Positions 47,240-54,940 of a DNA stretch of 64,000 nt are shown in pieces. The first letter of the stretch is position 1; the number at the start of each line of letters is the position of its first letter. The stretch comes from Altericroceibacterium xinjiangense. GTDB lineage: Bacteria; Pseudomonadota; Alphaproteobacteria; Sphingomonadales; Sphingomonadaceae. The notes beneath the pieces are model-generated. The model saw only the letters and a program-made list of their open reading frames with translations. It was not told where the DNA came from and made no database searches. The stretch is taken from contig NZ_RSEK01000001.1 of NCBI RefSeq assembly GCF_003958635.1, positions 372,001-436,000 of the forward strand, in the 5' to 3' direction. Both the position numbers and the translations under genes were made by a program.

Positions 47240-48724
47240 TCATCTGGGAATTCCGGCTATGTCGGACAAGGGATGAAAGGCCCAGGCGTTGGGGCTGAAA
47301 CCAGCGATCGTACTGCGCACGAGGGACCAGCGCAGCGGCTGGGCGATCGGAATGAAGACCCCTGCGGCGGTCAACCGACGTTCCGCTTCCGCGAGAAGAT
47401 CGGCCCTTGCAGCACCGTTCTGTTCCGTGAGGGACTGTTCCACCAGATTATCGGCATCAGGCGCGCAAAGGCCTTCCCCCAAGGAACAGCTGAGCTGATC
47501 GAGAAACCATCGGGCTCCAGCGTAACGCGCCGTGCGATCCACCAGCATCAGGTCAGCCTCGCCCTCCTCCTCGACCCGGCGAAGTGTAACTCCGATAGTA
47601 GCCAGTTGCTGCGCAAGGCCAGCGAACAACCTGTCCAGCCCCGGACCTTCCCCCAGCCTTACGGTAAGTTCCGGAATCTGCGGACCAAGCTCATCCTCCG
47701 AAGCCTGCGTGCGCCAGACGGCGACCCGGCGGGCTGCCTCGGCCCGGCGCTGCTCGATGGTCTGCTCCGCCCAGCGTTCGTCCGGAAGGCCGAGGTCCTG
47801 CGCCGCGCCGGGAGGAACGATCCGTTCGCTCACGGCCCAGCCTCCTATGCCGAAGGGTTCCAGCAAGGCGGCGCGGTCGATCGCCATCGCTACGGCTTCG
47901 CGTCCTTCGGCGGTGGCCAGCAGTCCCTCGTCCCGGTACACTTGCAAGCCGAACAAGCCGATTGCCGGGTCGAGCCTTACCGTCCCGCGCGAGAGCGGGC
48001 CCGTATCGACCAGCGGGATCGAATCGATGCGCCCGCCCAGCACCACGTCGACCGCACCTGCGTCGAACCGGCGAATGGCTTCTTCCGCAGGCAGAGCCTC
48101 CACGGTGAGAGGACGGATACCCTGCCGCCAATTGTCTTCTGCAGGCAAACCGCGCTGTTCCGGCGTTTTCGCGTCCAGCACCATAGGTCCGCCTTCGCGC
48201 TCCAGTTCCATCGGGCCCGCCGCGCCGTTGTCAGGAACCAGTGCCAGTTCCGGCTGGGCCAGCAGCTGGAGAAATTCGGGCATGGGACTTTTCAGCCGGA
48301 TTTCCACCACCCGCCCGGCCATCGCGCGCACCTCCGAGATCTTGGCGCTCCCCAGCCCGAGCGAGGTCCCGCGCAACCCGGTGATCGCCTTCCTCAAGGC
48401 TGCCCGCGCGCTATCGGCGCTGAGGGGATCGCCATCGGGCCAGTTCACGTCGCGCAAGCGGAAGATGTAGCTCAGGCCGTCATCCGTCACGATCCACTGG
48501 TCCGCAAGCGCCGGGATCACTTCCCCTTCCGCATTGAGGGCGACCAGCCCGGCATCGGTCGCAGCGCGCAGGTGGCGGGCCGGGCCGGACAAGGGGAATT
48601 CCTGCGCAAAGGGGGCTTGTCCGCTGTCGACAAAGGCGACCGCGATCGTCCCGCTCTCCTCCCGCCCGCAGCCGGGAAGCAGCAACAGCATGGACATCAG
48701 AAGGGCCAGCGGACGGATGGGCAT
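47240..48724 (-). CDS. ABC transporter substrate-binding lipoprotein (SBP family 5)
   Basis: 494 aa. A signal peptide with the lipobox LLPGC makes Cys19 the lipidated residue. The fold is that of peptide/nickel-binding proteins: GLVALNAEGEVIPALADQW, YIFRLRDVNWPDGDPLSADS and a C-terminal lobe ending AQPLRWSLVRSTIAGFSPN. No permease or ATPase genes are adjacent, so it is an orphan binding protein whose ligand cannot be predicted. It is probably co-transcribed with the DUF4112 gene. Confidence 0.85.
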   Translation of the reverse strand: MPIRPLALLMSMLLLLPGCGREESGTIAVAFVDSGQAPFAQEFPLSGPARHLRAATDAGLVALNAEGEVIPALADQWIVTDDGLSYIFRLRDVNWPDGDPLSADSARAALRKAITGLRGTSLGLGSAKISEVRAMAGRVVEIRLKSPMPEFLQLLAQPELALVPDNGAAGPMELEREGGPMVLDAKTPEQRGLPAEDNWRQGIRPLTVEALPAEEAIRRFDAGAVDVVLGGRIDSIPLVDTGPLSRGTVRLDPAIGLFGLQVYRDEGLLATAEGREAVAMAIDRAALLEPFGIGGWAVSERIVPPGAAQDLGLPDERWAEQTIEQRRAEAARRVAVWRTQASEDELGPQIPELTVRLGEGPGLDRLFAGLAQQLATIGVTLRRVEEEGEADLMLVDRTARYAGARWFLDQLSCSLGEGLCAPDADNLVEQSLTEQNGAARADLLAEAERRLTAAGVFIPIAQPLRWSLVRSTIAGFSPNAWAFHPLSDIAGIPR

Positions 48725-48813
48725 GCCGTGGACCTAGGCTGCGCTTGCGCCGCCATCAATGGCCGGGATCAATTCAGGAACTGCAGGCGGCGATTGGAGC
48801 CGCACGTCCCGGA

Positions 48814-49272
48814 TCAATCGTCGCGAGAGATTTTTTCCCGCCGCTCATGCGCTTGCTGGGCTTCGACGGTCATGGTCGCGATCGGCCGCGCAATCAGGCG
48901 ATTGATGCCGATCGGCTCCCCGCTGACTTCACACCAGCCGTATTCGGCATCCTCGATCCGGCGAAGCGCCGCGTCGATCTTGGCGATCAGCTTGCGCTGG
49001 CGGTCGCGGGTGCGCAGTTCGATGCCCCAGTCGGTTTCGCTGGAGGCGCGGTCATTCAGGTCAGCTTCGCGGATGGGGCCGTCCTGCAGCGACTGCAGAG
49101 TGTCCTCAGCGGCCGAAAGGATCGACTTCTTCCACTGGAGCAGCAGCACCCGGAAATAGTCCAGCTGCTTCTCACTCATGTACTCTTCGTCTTCGCTTGG
49201 CGTATAATCGCCGGGCAAAGCCCTCTTCGCCTTGGCGAGAATGTCGATATCGTCACCCGGTGCCGACGCCAC
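48814..49272 (-). CDS. dksA: RNA polymerase-binding transcription factor DksA
   Basis: 152 aa from GTG 49272, 9 bp after GGGAG; the open frame runs to 49383. The N-terminal coiled coil holds the tip region (QDGPIREADLNDRASSETDW). The C-terminal zinc-finger region has a single cysteine (YGWCEVSGEPIG) and ARPIATMTVEAQQ where classical DksA has two more cysteines. Loss of zinc cysteines is common in alphaproteobacterial DksA. It works with ppGpp to adjust rRNA and amino-acid promoter activity. Confidence 0.92.
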   Translation of the reverse strand: MASAPGDDIDILAKAKRALPGDYTPSEDEEYMSEKQLDYFRVLLLQWKKSILSAAEDTLQSLQDGPIREADLNDRASSETDWGIELRTRDRQRKLIAKIDAALRRIEDAEYGWCEVSGEPIGINRLIARPIATMTVEAQQAHERREKISRDD

Positions 49273-49390
49273 TACTCCGCACTCCCTATCCGGCAGGATA
49301 TACCGCTGCGTGATCCAATCGCATGGCACCCGGCGCCGGTTTCCGGGCCTATAGGGGCAGGGTGAATCCGGCACAAGCAGCAATCAACAC

Positions 49391-50527
49391 CTACCCCTTG
49401 CGGAACGGAGTGCGGTCTCCCAGCAGGAGCCGGTCCATCGCGATGCCTTCCCGTTCCTGCTTCAGGTAATCGGCGACAGCCCGGCGGAATCCGGGATCGG
49501 CGATCCAGTGCGCCGACCAGGTCTGCACCGGCTCATACCCCCGGGCGAGCTTGTGGCCCCCTTGGGCGCCGGCTTCCACCCGCTTGAGGCCAAGCTCGAT
49601 GGCTGCATCGATTGCCTGGTAATAGCACAGTTCAAAATGCAGGAAGGGCTTGTCGAGCGTGCAGCCCCAGTATCGGCCATAGATCGCCTCTCCGCCGATG
49701 AAGTTCAGCGCCCCGGCAATCGGCTCCTCGTCCAGGAATGCGAGCACCAACAGGATGCGCTCCCCCATCCGTTCCCCGATCAGGTCGAAGGCGCGGCGGG
49801 TAAGATAAGGCTGGCCCCACTTGCGCGCGCCGGTGTCCTGATAGAATTCCCAGAAGGCGTCCCAGTGTTCCGGCCGGATTTCGTCGCCGGTTAGGCGGCG
49901 GATCGTGACGCCCTCCTGTGCGGCGGCGCGTTCCTTGCGGATTGCCTTGCGCTTGCGGGACGCGAGCTGATCCAGGAAACCCTCGAAGCTGGAATAGTCG
50001 CGGTTTTCCCAGTGGAACTGGATGTCGCTGCGCAGCAGCCACCCCGCCCGTTCGAACAGCGGCAGCTGGGCCGGTTCGATGAAGGTCGCGTGGGCGGACG
50101 AAAAGTCGTTCTGATCGCACAAGGCCTCGGCCGCGCGCAGCAGCAGCGGCGCGCACGCGGGATCGGACATCAGCAGCCGCGGCCCGGTGGCCGGCGTGAA
50201 CGGCACGCAAATCTGGAGCTTGGGATAGTACTCCCCGCCAGCCTGCTGCCAGGCGTCGGCCCAGGCGTAGTCGAAGACATATTCGCCCTGGCTGTGCCCC
50301 TTGGCATAGGCTGGCAAGGCGCCGATCAGGCGCGCTCCCGCTTCCTCGACAGCCAGCGGCGCGGGCGCCCAGCCAGTGCCCTGGCCAACGCTGCCGGAAT
50401 CCTCCAGCGCGGTCAGGAACGCGTGGCTGACGAAGGGATTGTCCGCTCCGGCCACCGCATCCCACTCCGCGGCGGGAAACGAGCCTACCGAAGCGGCGAC
50501 GCGCAAGGTCAGGTCGTCACGGGGCAC
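49391..50527 (-). CDS. GNAT/FemAB-like acyltransferase (peptidogalycan biosynthesis family)
   Basis: 378 aa. It matches the family long annotated as peptidogalycan biosynthesis/recognition (PF04339-like): NPFVSHAFLTALEDSGSVG at the N-terminus, FDYAWADAWQQAGGEYYPKL and ASRKRKAIRKERAAA in the middle, and AGALNFIGGEAIYGRYWG with CYYQAIDAAIELGL near the end. The last part is a GNAT-like acyl-CoA-binding fold. The substrate is not known. It lies 8 bp upstream of the RidA gene in a dense minus-strand group. Confidence 0.85.
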   Translation of the reverse strand: MPRDDLTLRVAASVGSFPAAEWDAVAGADNPFVSHAFLTALEDSGSVGQGTGWAPAPLAVEEAGARLIGALPAYAKGHSQGEYVFDYAWADAWQQAGGEYYPKLQICVPFTPATGPRLLMSDPACAPLLLRAAEALCDQNDFSSAHATFIEPAQLPLFERAGWLLRSDIQFHWENRDYSSFEGFLDQLASRKRKAIRKERAAAQEGVTIRRLTGDEIRPEHWDAFWEFYQDTGARKWGQPYLTRRAFDLIGERMGERILLVLAFLDEEPIAGALNFIGGEAIYGRYWGCTLDKPFLHFELCYYQAIDAAIELGLKRVEAGAQGGHKLARGYEPVQTWSAHWIADPGFRRAVADYLKQEREGIAMDRLLLGDRTPFRKG

Positions 50528-50535
50528 AGCCGCCC

Positions 50536-50994
50536 TTAGCTGCTCGACAAGGCGATGACCGCGTCCACCTCAACCGCCGCGCCGAGCGGCAGAACCGGCA
50601 CCCCGACGGCGCTGCGGGCGTGACGTCCGGCTTCGCCGAATACCTCGACCATCAGTTCCGATGCGCCGTTGGCGATCTTCGGCTGATCGGTGAAGCTGGC
50701 GGCCGAGTTGACGAAAGCGCCGAGCTTGACCACCCGCTCTACCCGTTCAAGCAGGCCCGCCGCCTTGAGCTGGGCAAGGATCATCAGTCCGCAGGCCCGG
50801 GCTGCGGCAGTTCCGTCCTCGAGAGACACATCTTCCCCCAGGCGGCCGGTGACCAGCTTCCCGTCGATGAAGGGCAGCTGGCCGGACACGTGGGCAAATC
50901 CCTGCGCGATCACGACAGGGACGTAGCTTGCCACAGGGGCCGCGGCTTCGGGAAGAGTGATGCCGCGTTCGGCGAGGTTTTGTTCGATGGTCAT
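50536..50994 (-). CDS. RidA-family (YjgF/UK114) protein
   Basis: 152 aa from ATG 50994, which overlaps the HAD gene stop as ATGA; the frame is open upstream but inside the HAD gene. Motifs are VIAQGFAHVSGQLP, GTAAARACGLMILAQLKAAG, VVKLGAFVNS and the C-terminal RSAVGVPVLPLGAAVEVDAV. The catalytic arginine of enamine deaminases is present in the HARSAVGV segment. This longer RidA subgroup (YjgH/TIGR-like) removes or binds reactive imines, but some members have other roles. Confidence 0.88.
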   Translation of the reverse strand: MTIEQNLAERGITLPEAAAPVASYVPVVIAQGFAHVSGQLPFIDGKLVTGRLGEDVSLEDGTAAARACGLMILAQLKAAGLLERVERVVKLGAFVNSAASFTDQPKIANGASELMVEVFGEAGRHARSAVGVPVLPLGAAVEVDAVIALSSS

Positions 50995-51620
50995 GATGGT
51001 TCCCCATGCAGGTGTTGGAGCAGCCAGGGCAAGGCCTTGTCCCATGTATCGATCCGGGCATGAGCGTGACCGGCCTGGAAGGCGCACGGGACATGGCCCG
51101 CGATGGCCGGTTCGCCGCAGAAGTGAAGGCGGCCGACTACGGGCACAATTTCGGCGGCCGAGGCGTGGTGCTTGGCGATATCGTCGATGAACACGGCGCG
51201 AGACGGTCGGTATTCGTCGAAGATGCGCTTCAGCGCTTCGCCCTTCGGGCCCTGGTTGGTGAAGACCCGGGCATCGATGCCATGTTCGGCCAGCTGCCGC
51301 TGCCGGCTTTCGTTGAAGTGGTCCTTGATGTTGGTCAGTACGACCACGTCGGCTTCGCGCTGCAGTTCCACGATCGCGTCAACGGCGCCATCGATCGCGG
51401 TCTGGCGCGGCATCTCGCTGTCGAAGAACGAATTGAGGAACGCGAACACGTCCTCTTCGCTGACCTGGTCCCCGCTTTCGATCCGTCGCATCGACTGGGC
51501 GAAGGGATTGCCTTCCAGCAGAAACTCTATCCCGTGCCGATCGTGCAGCCATGCCCGAAAGTGGCGAACCATGTGCAGCAGCACTTCATCGCAATCGGTG
51601 ATGACCAGCGGGCGGTTCAT
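50991..51620 (-). CDS. HAD-family hydrolase
   Basis: 209 aa. Motif I is ITDCDEVLL, in which Asp8 is the nucleophile position and Asp10 the acid/base. Motif II is VVLTNIKD, the Lys motif is in the KGEALKRI segment and motif IV is AVFIDDIAKH. The cap insert (about 18-90) is helical. It is coupled to both neighbours by 4-bp overlaps (DUF3572 upstream, RidA downstream), so the three products are probably made together. The phosphate substrate cannot be predicted. Confidence 0.85.
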   Translation of the reverse strand: MNRPLVITDCDEVLLHMVRHFRAWLHDRHGIEFLLEGNPFAQSMRRIESGDQVSEEDVFAFLNSFFDSEMPRQTAIDGAVDAIVELQREADVVVLTNIKDHFNESRQRQLAEHGIDARVFTNQGPKGEALKRIFDEYRPSRAVFIDDIAKHHASAAEIVPVVGRLHFCGEPAIAGHVPCAFQAGHAHARIDTWDKALPWLLQHLHGEPS

Positions 51621-51901
51621 GCGCCCAGCCTTCCGCGCGCGGCGGCTAGATCGGCCGGGTCCATTCCCATCTCATCGGCAGCCGCGATCAGGTCCGGCTC
51701 ATGGGCGCAGAGAAAGTCCAGGATCGCTCCCTGCACTTCGGGCCTGGCAAGGCCAGTCCGCAGAACCTCGGGAGTGAGACCCGTCAGGTCCAGCAGGCGG
51801 TGCGCCCGGGACGAATCGGACAGGATCCAGGCCAACGCCTTCAGGGAAAGGTCGCCGGGATCGGCAGGTACATGTTGAGGTCGGTCGAGAATAGGAACCA
51901 C
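51617..51901 (-). CDS. DUF3572 family protein
   Basis: 94 aa starting at GTG 51901. The body (LKALAWILSDSSRAHRLLDL, TPEVLRTGL, AILDFLCAHEPDLIAAADEM) matches the small helical DUF3572 family, which is largely confined to alphaproteobacteria. The function is unknown. It is the first gene of the DUF3572-HAD-RidA set and overlaps the HAD gene by 4 bp. Confidence 0.8.
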   Translation of the reverse strand: MVPILDRPQHVPADPGDLSLKALAWILSDSSRAHRLLDLTGLTPEVLRTGLARPEVQGAILDFLCAHEPDLIAAADEMGMDPADLAAARGRLGA

Positions 51902-52055
51902 TCGCTAAACGCAGGATCGGAACGGGCTTTCGCGCACGCCTGAAAGGCTGGTGACGAGGTAGGTCCTGTTGCGCGCAACGGCAAGGTTCGACCTCCCGCG
52001 CTTGACATTCGGCCCTGCCCGACGCTTGTGCCCCGCAACCTCCAGGAGCCGAATG

Positions 52056-52298
52056 ATGAACCGCGCCGACGTCGACACCAAGATCCGATCCCTGATCGAG
52101 CCGTTCAACAAGAAGGGCATCGCGATCACGGACCAGACTACCTTCGCAGGCGATCTCGAGTTCGACAGCCTGACGGTGATGGATTTCGTCGCCGCGATCG
52201 AAGACGAGTTCGACATCATCATCAGCATGAACCAGCAGGCAGAGATCGAGACTTACGGCCAGCTGGTGGATGCGGTCTGCAAGCTCCAGAACGATTGA
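52056..52298 (+). CDS. Acyl carrier protein for sphingolipid synthesis
   Basis: 80 aa from ATG 52056, 7 bp after AGGAG; another ATG lies one codon earlier. The phosphopantetheine site is Ser in EFDSLTVMDFVAAIEDEF. It directly precedes the serine palmitoyltransferase gene with 7 bp between them. In sphingolipid-making alphaproteobacteria a dedicated ACP encoded beside spt supplies the acyl chain. It is distinct from the general fatty-acid ACP. Confidence 0.92.
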   Translation: MNRADVDTKIRSLIEPFNKKGIAITDQTTFAGDLEFDSLTVMDFVAAIEDEFDIIISMNQQAEIETYGQLVDAVCKLQND

Positions 52299-52305
52299 GC
52301 GCACG

Positions 52306-53556
52306 ATGAGCCAGGGAATTAGCCAGCCGGACCAGCCGGTGATCCGCGAAGGCGACACGCCGGACCTGTTCTCCAAGTTCGATCCCCTGATCCAGCAGCG
52401 GAAAGACCTGCTGGACAGCGGGATCGAGGATCCGTTCAGCCTGGTGATGGAGAAGGTACTCTCCCCCACCAGCGCGATCTGCAACGGGCGGGAGACAATC
52501 CTGCTCGGCACCTACAACTACATGGGCATGACGTTTGACCCGGACGTCATCGCGGCCGGCAAGCAGGCGCTGGACGACTTCGGATCAGGCACCACGGGCA
52601 GCCGGGTGCTGAACGGGACGTATCAGGGCCACCGGGAGGTCGAGCAGGCCCTTCGCGAGTTCTATGCGATGGACCATGCGATGGTCTTTTCCACCGGGTA
52701 CCAGGCCAATCTCGGGATCATTTCGACCATCGCCGGAAAGGGCGACTACATCGTCCTCGACATCGATAGCCACGCCAGCATCTGGGACGGGTGTGCGCTT
52801 GGCAATGCGGAAGTGGTGCCGTTCAAGCACAACGACATCGAGGCGATGGAAAAGCGCCTGCGCCGTATCCCCGAAGGTGCCGGCAAGCTGGTGGTGCTGG
52901 AAGGCGTCTATTCCATGCTGGGCGATGTCGCCCCGCTGAAGGAAATGGTCGCGGTGGCCAAGCGCTACGGCGCGATGGTGCTGGTGGACGAGGCGCACTC
53001 CATGGGCTTCATCGGCCCGAACGGGCGCGGCGTGGCCGAAGAGCAGGGCGTGATCGACGAAGTCGATTTCGTGATCGGCACCTTCTCCAAGAGCGTCGGC
53101 ACGGTGGGCGGCTTCTGCGTGTCCAACCACCCGAAGTTCGAGATCATGCGGCTGGTCTGCCGGCCTTACGTGTTCACCGCCTCGCTACCGCCCAGCGTGG
53201 TCGCGACTGCCGCGACCTCAATCCGCAAGCTGATGCGCAATGCGGACAAGCGCGCGCATCTGTGGGAGAATTCCAAGCGCCTTCACGCTGGGCTGAGGAA
53301 GCACGGCTTCCAGCTTGGGACCAAAGAGCCGCAAAGCGCGATCGTTGCGGTGATCATGCCGGATCTCGAGCGCGGCGCGGCCATGTGGGAAGCGCTGCTG
53401 AAGGAAGGGCTTTACGTCAACCTTGCCCGCCCGCCGGCAACCCCCGCCAACATGACGCTGCTGCGCTGTTCCCTGTGCGCCGAGCATTCGGAAGAACAAG
53501 TCGAGACGATCCTCGGCATGTTCGAACGCGCCGGCAAGCGCGTGGGGATCATCTGA
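52306..53556 (+). CDS. spt: Serine palmitoyltransferase
   Basis: 416 aa PLP-dependent alpha-oxoamine synthase. It condenses L-serine with an acyl thioester to give 3-ketosphinganine, the committed step of sphingolipid synthesis. It is clearly similar to the soluble Sphingomonas enzyme: LGTYNYMGMTFDPDVIAAGK, GSGTTGSRVLNGTYQGH, VFSTGYQANLGIISTIAGKG, VDEAHSMGFIGPNGRG and the PLP-lysine region GTFSKSVGTVGG. It is co-transcribed with the ACP gene. It is the strongest single sign that the organism belongs to the sphingomonads. Confidence 0.96.
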   Translation: MSQGISQPDQPVIREGDTPDLFSKFDPLIQQRKDLLDSGIEDPFSLVMEKVLSPTSAICNGRETILLGTYNYMGMTFDPDVIAAGKQALDDFGSGTTGSRVLNGTYQGHREVEQALREFYAMDHAMVFSTGYQANLGIISTIAGKGDYIVLDIDSHASIWDGCALGNAEVVPFKHNDIEAMEKRLRRIPEGAGKLVVLEGVYSMLGDVAPLKEMVAVAKRYGAMVLVDEAHSMGFIGPNGRGVAEEQGVIDEVDFVIGTFSKSVGTVGGFCVSNHPKFEIMRLVCRPYVFTASLPPSVVATAATSIRKLMRNADKRAHLWENSKRLHAGLRKHGFQLGTKEPQSAIVAVIMPDLERGAAMWEALLKEGLYVNLARPPATPANMTLLRCSLCAEHSEEQVETILGMFERAGKRVGII

Positions 53557-53570
53557 CGAGACTGTGGTAA

Positions 53571-53605
53571 CAAGCGCCGCCCGACTCTTCGTCCGGCGGC
53601 GCTTG
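53571..53605. terminator. Bidirectional hairpin terminator after spt
   Basis: CAAGCGCCGCC and GGCGGCGCTTG form a perfect 11-bp stem around a 13-nt loop that can pair further (GAC/GTC). It lies between the convergent spt and YqaA-type genes. No T-run follows on either side, so termination may be weak or need Rho. Confidence 0.65.
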
Positions 53606-53620
53606 TGAACTTTGGATCCG

Positions 53621-54256
53621 TCAGGCCTGAACGGTCGTGGCCGCCTCGCACGCGTCGGTGGGGCCGTGGTCATCGCCGCCGATCAGCGTGACCGCGAAGA
53701 TCCCGGCGACGACCAGCACGCCGAACGCTGCCGTGACGGTACCGAGATACTGATCGATCACTCTCTTGATCGGCGCTCCGAACAAGCGGAACAGGATTCC
53801 CACGGTCATGAAGATCAGCGCGCGGCCGGCGATGCTGGCCAGGATAAACGGCACCAGCGCCATCTTGATGAACCCGGCGGTGATCGTCAGCAGCTTGAAC
53901 GGAACCGGAGTCGCGCCGGCGAGCAGGATGACCTCGACGTCGTATTCCCGCAGGTAACAGGCAGCCTGCGGGAAGCTTTCGCCAAGGCCAAGTGCAGCCA
54001 AAAGGGATGCACCGATCGATTCGAACAGGAAGTACCCGATCGCATAGCCGAACAGTCCGCCCGCGACTGAAGCGGCAGTGGCAATCGCTGCGAACCGGAT
54101 CGCTCGGCGGGGTTCTGCGAGGCACATCAGTCCCAGCAGCGGATGCGGCGGAATCGGGAAAAAGCTTGCTTCGATAAACGAGAAAAACGCCAGCCAGGCT
54201 TGCGCATGAGGATGCGCCGCCTTCTCCATCGTCCAGTCATACAGCCGGCGCAGCAT
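53621..54256 (-). CDS. YqaA-family (SNARE-associated/VTT-like) membrane protein
   Basis: 211 aa from ATG 54256 with GGGAGGG 6 bp upstream; the open frame beyond is not real. The start LRRLYDWTMEKAAHPHAQAW and FFSFIEASFFPIPPHPLLGL are diagnostic of the YqaA branch of the DedA/VTT family. Four to five membrane helices follow, with the re-entrant-loop motif GATPVPFKLLTITAGFIKM. Family members are thought to move lipids across the inner membrane. It faces away from the GTA cluster across a 192-bp gap. Confidence 0.88.
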   Translation of the reverse strand: MLRRLYDWTMEKAAHPHAQAWLAFFSFIEASFFPIPPHPLLGLMCLAEPRRAIRFAAIATAASVAGGLFGYAIGYFLFESIGASLLAALGLGESFPQAACYLREYDVEVILLAGATPVPFKLLTITAGFIKMALVPFILASIAGRALIFMTVGILFRLFGAPIKRVIDQYLGTVTAAFGVLVVAGIFAVTLIGGDDHGPTDACEAATTVQA

Positions 54257-54343
54257 AGCGCGACCCTCCCATGTTTCAGCGCGACTAGGCGAGCGCGAGC
54301 AGCAGCGCAACCAAAACGATATAACCAATATGGCACAATCTGT

Positions 54344-54372
54344 TTGACATCGTGACGCTCTTTGGTTAGACA
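54344..54372 (+). promoter_or_regulatory. Candidate promoter of the GTA cluster
   Basis: TTGACA at 54344-54349 is followed after 17 bp by TAGACA at 54367-54372, in the only intergenic region before the small terminase gene. The -35 box is perfect and the -10 box weak, which would suit an activator-dependent promoter. In known systems the activator is GafA; no such gene is in this window. AACCAAA (54309-54315) and TTTGGTT (54361-54367) form an inverted repeat around it. Confidence 0.35.
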
Positions 54373-54400
54373 AAAGGAACCTCGCGATAGTGCGATTCGA

Positions 54401-54421
54401 CGGGGGGCCTTCCGCCCCCCG
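54401..54421 (+). other. GC-rich hairpin in the GTA leader
   Basis: CGGGGGGC-CTTCC-GCCCCCCG forms a perfect 8-bp stem with a 5-nt loop. It ends 27 bp before the small terminase ATG and downstream of the candidate promoter. There is no T-run, so it is not a standard terminator. It could stabilise the leader or affect translation start. Confidence 0.5.
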
Positions 54422-54448
54422 CTCCCTCTCACCAAGCGGACCAACCTC

Positions 54449-54940
54449 ATGAGCAAGCCGAAGCAAACGCCCGGCGCGGAAACGCGCCTCGGCGGCCAGA
54501 GCCCTGTGGCGCGTGTCTGGATGCCCCAGTTCCTCGCCGCTCTGGCCGAAACGTCCAACGTAACTCGCGCGGCGAAGATCGCGGGGGTCAGCACCTCGGC
54601 CGTGTATGAAGCACGCCGCAAACGGCGTGAATTCGCCCGCCATTGGCAAGCAGCCTTGTGCGAAGGGTACGACAACCTGGAGATGGAGTTGCTCGGGCGC
54701 CTGCGGGAAGGCGAACTGAAGCCTCCCCCCGGCGCGAAGCGCGCGGCGCGCAGCTATGACAACGCGGTGGCCCTGCGACTGCTACTCTCCCACCGCGAAG
54801 CGGTGACCCGCGAACGAGCCAGCCAGACGAACGTCGACGCATCCGAGATCCGGGCCTCGATCGATCGCAAGGTTGCCGCGCTGCGGGCGCAAGTGCTGGC
54901 CGAAAGCGAAGCCAGAGACGATCATGACGACACTCTCTGA
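54449..54940 (+). CDS. GTA small terminase-like protein (gp1 position)
   Basis: 163 aa from ATG 54449. An N-terminal helix-turn-helix (FLAALAETSNVTRAAKIAGV, STSAVYEARRKRREFAR) is followed by a helical oligomerisation-type region, as in phage and GTA small terminases. It lies immediately before the large terminase gene, overlapping it by 17 bp, which is the g1-g2 order of the Rhodobacter capsulatus GTA cluster. It would help load host DNA for packaging, without the sequence specificity of a phage enzyme. Confidence 0.8.
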   Translation: MSKPKQTPGAETRLGGQSPVARVWMPQFLAALAETSNVTRAAKIAGVSTSAVYEARRKRREFARHWQAALCEGYDNLEMELLGRLREGELKPPPGAKRAARSYDNAVALRLLLSHREAVTRERASQTNVDASEIRASIDRKVAALRAQVLAESEARDDHDDTL

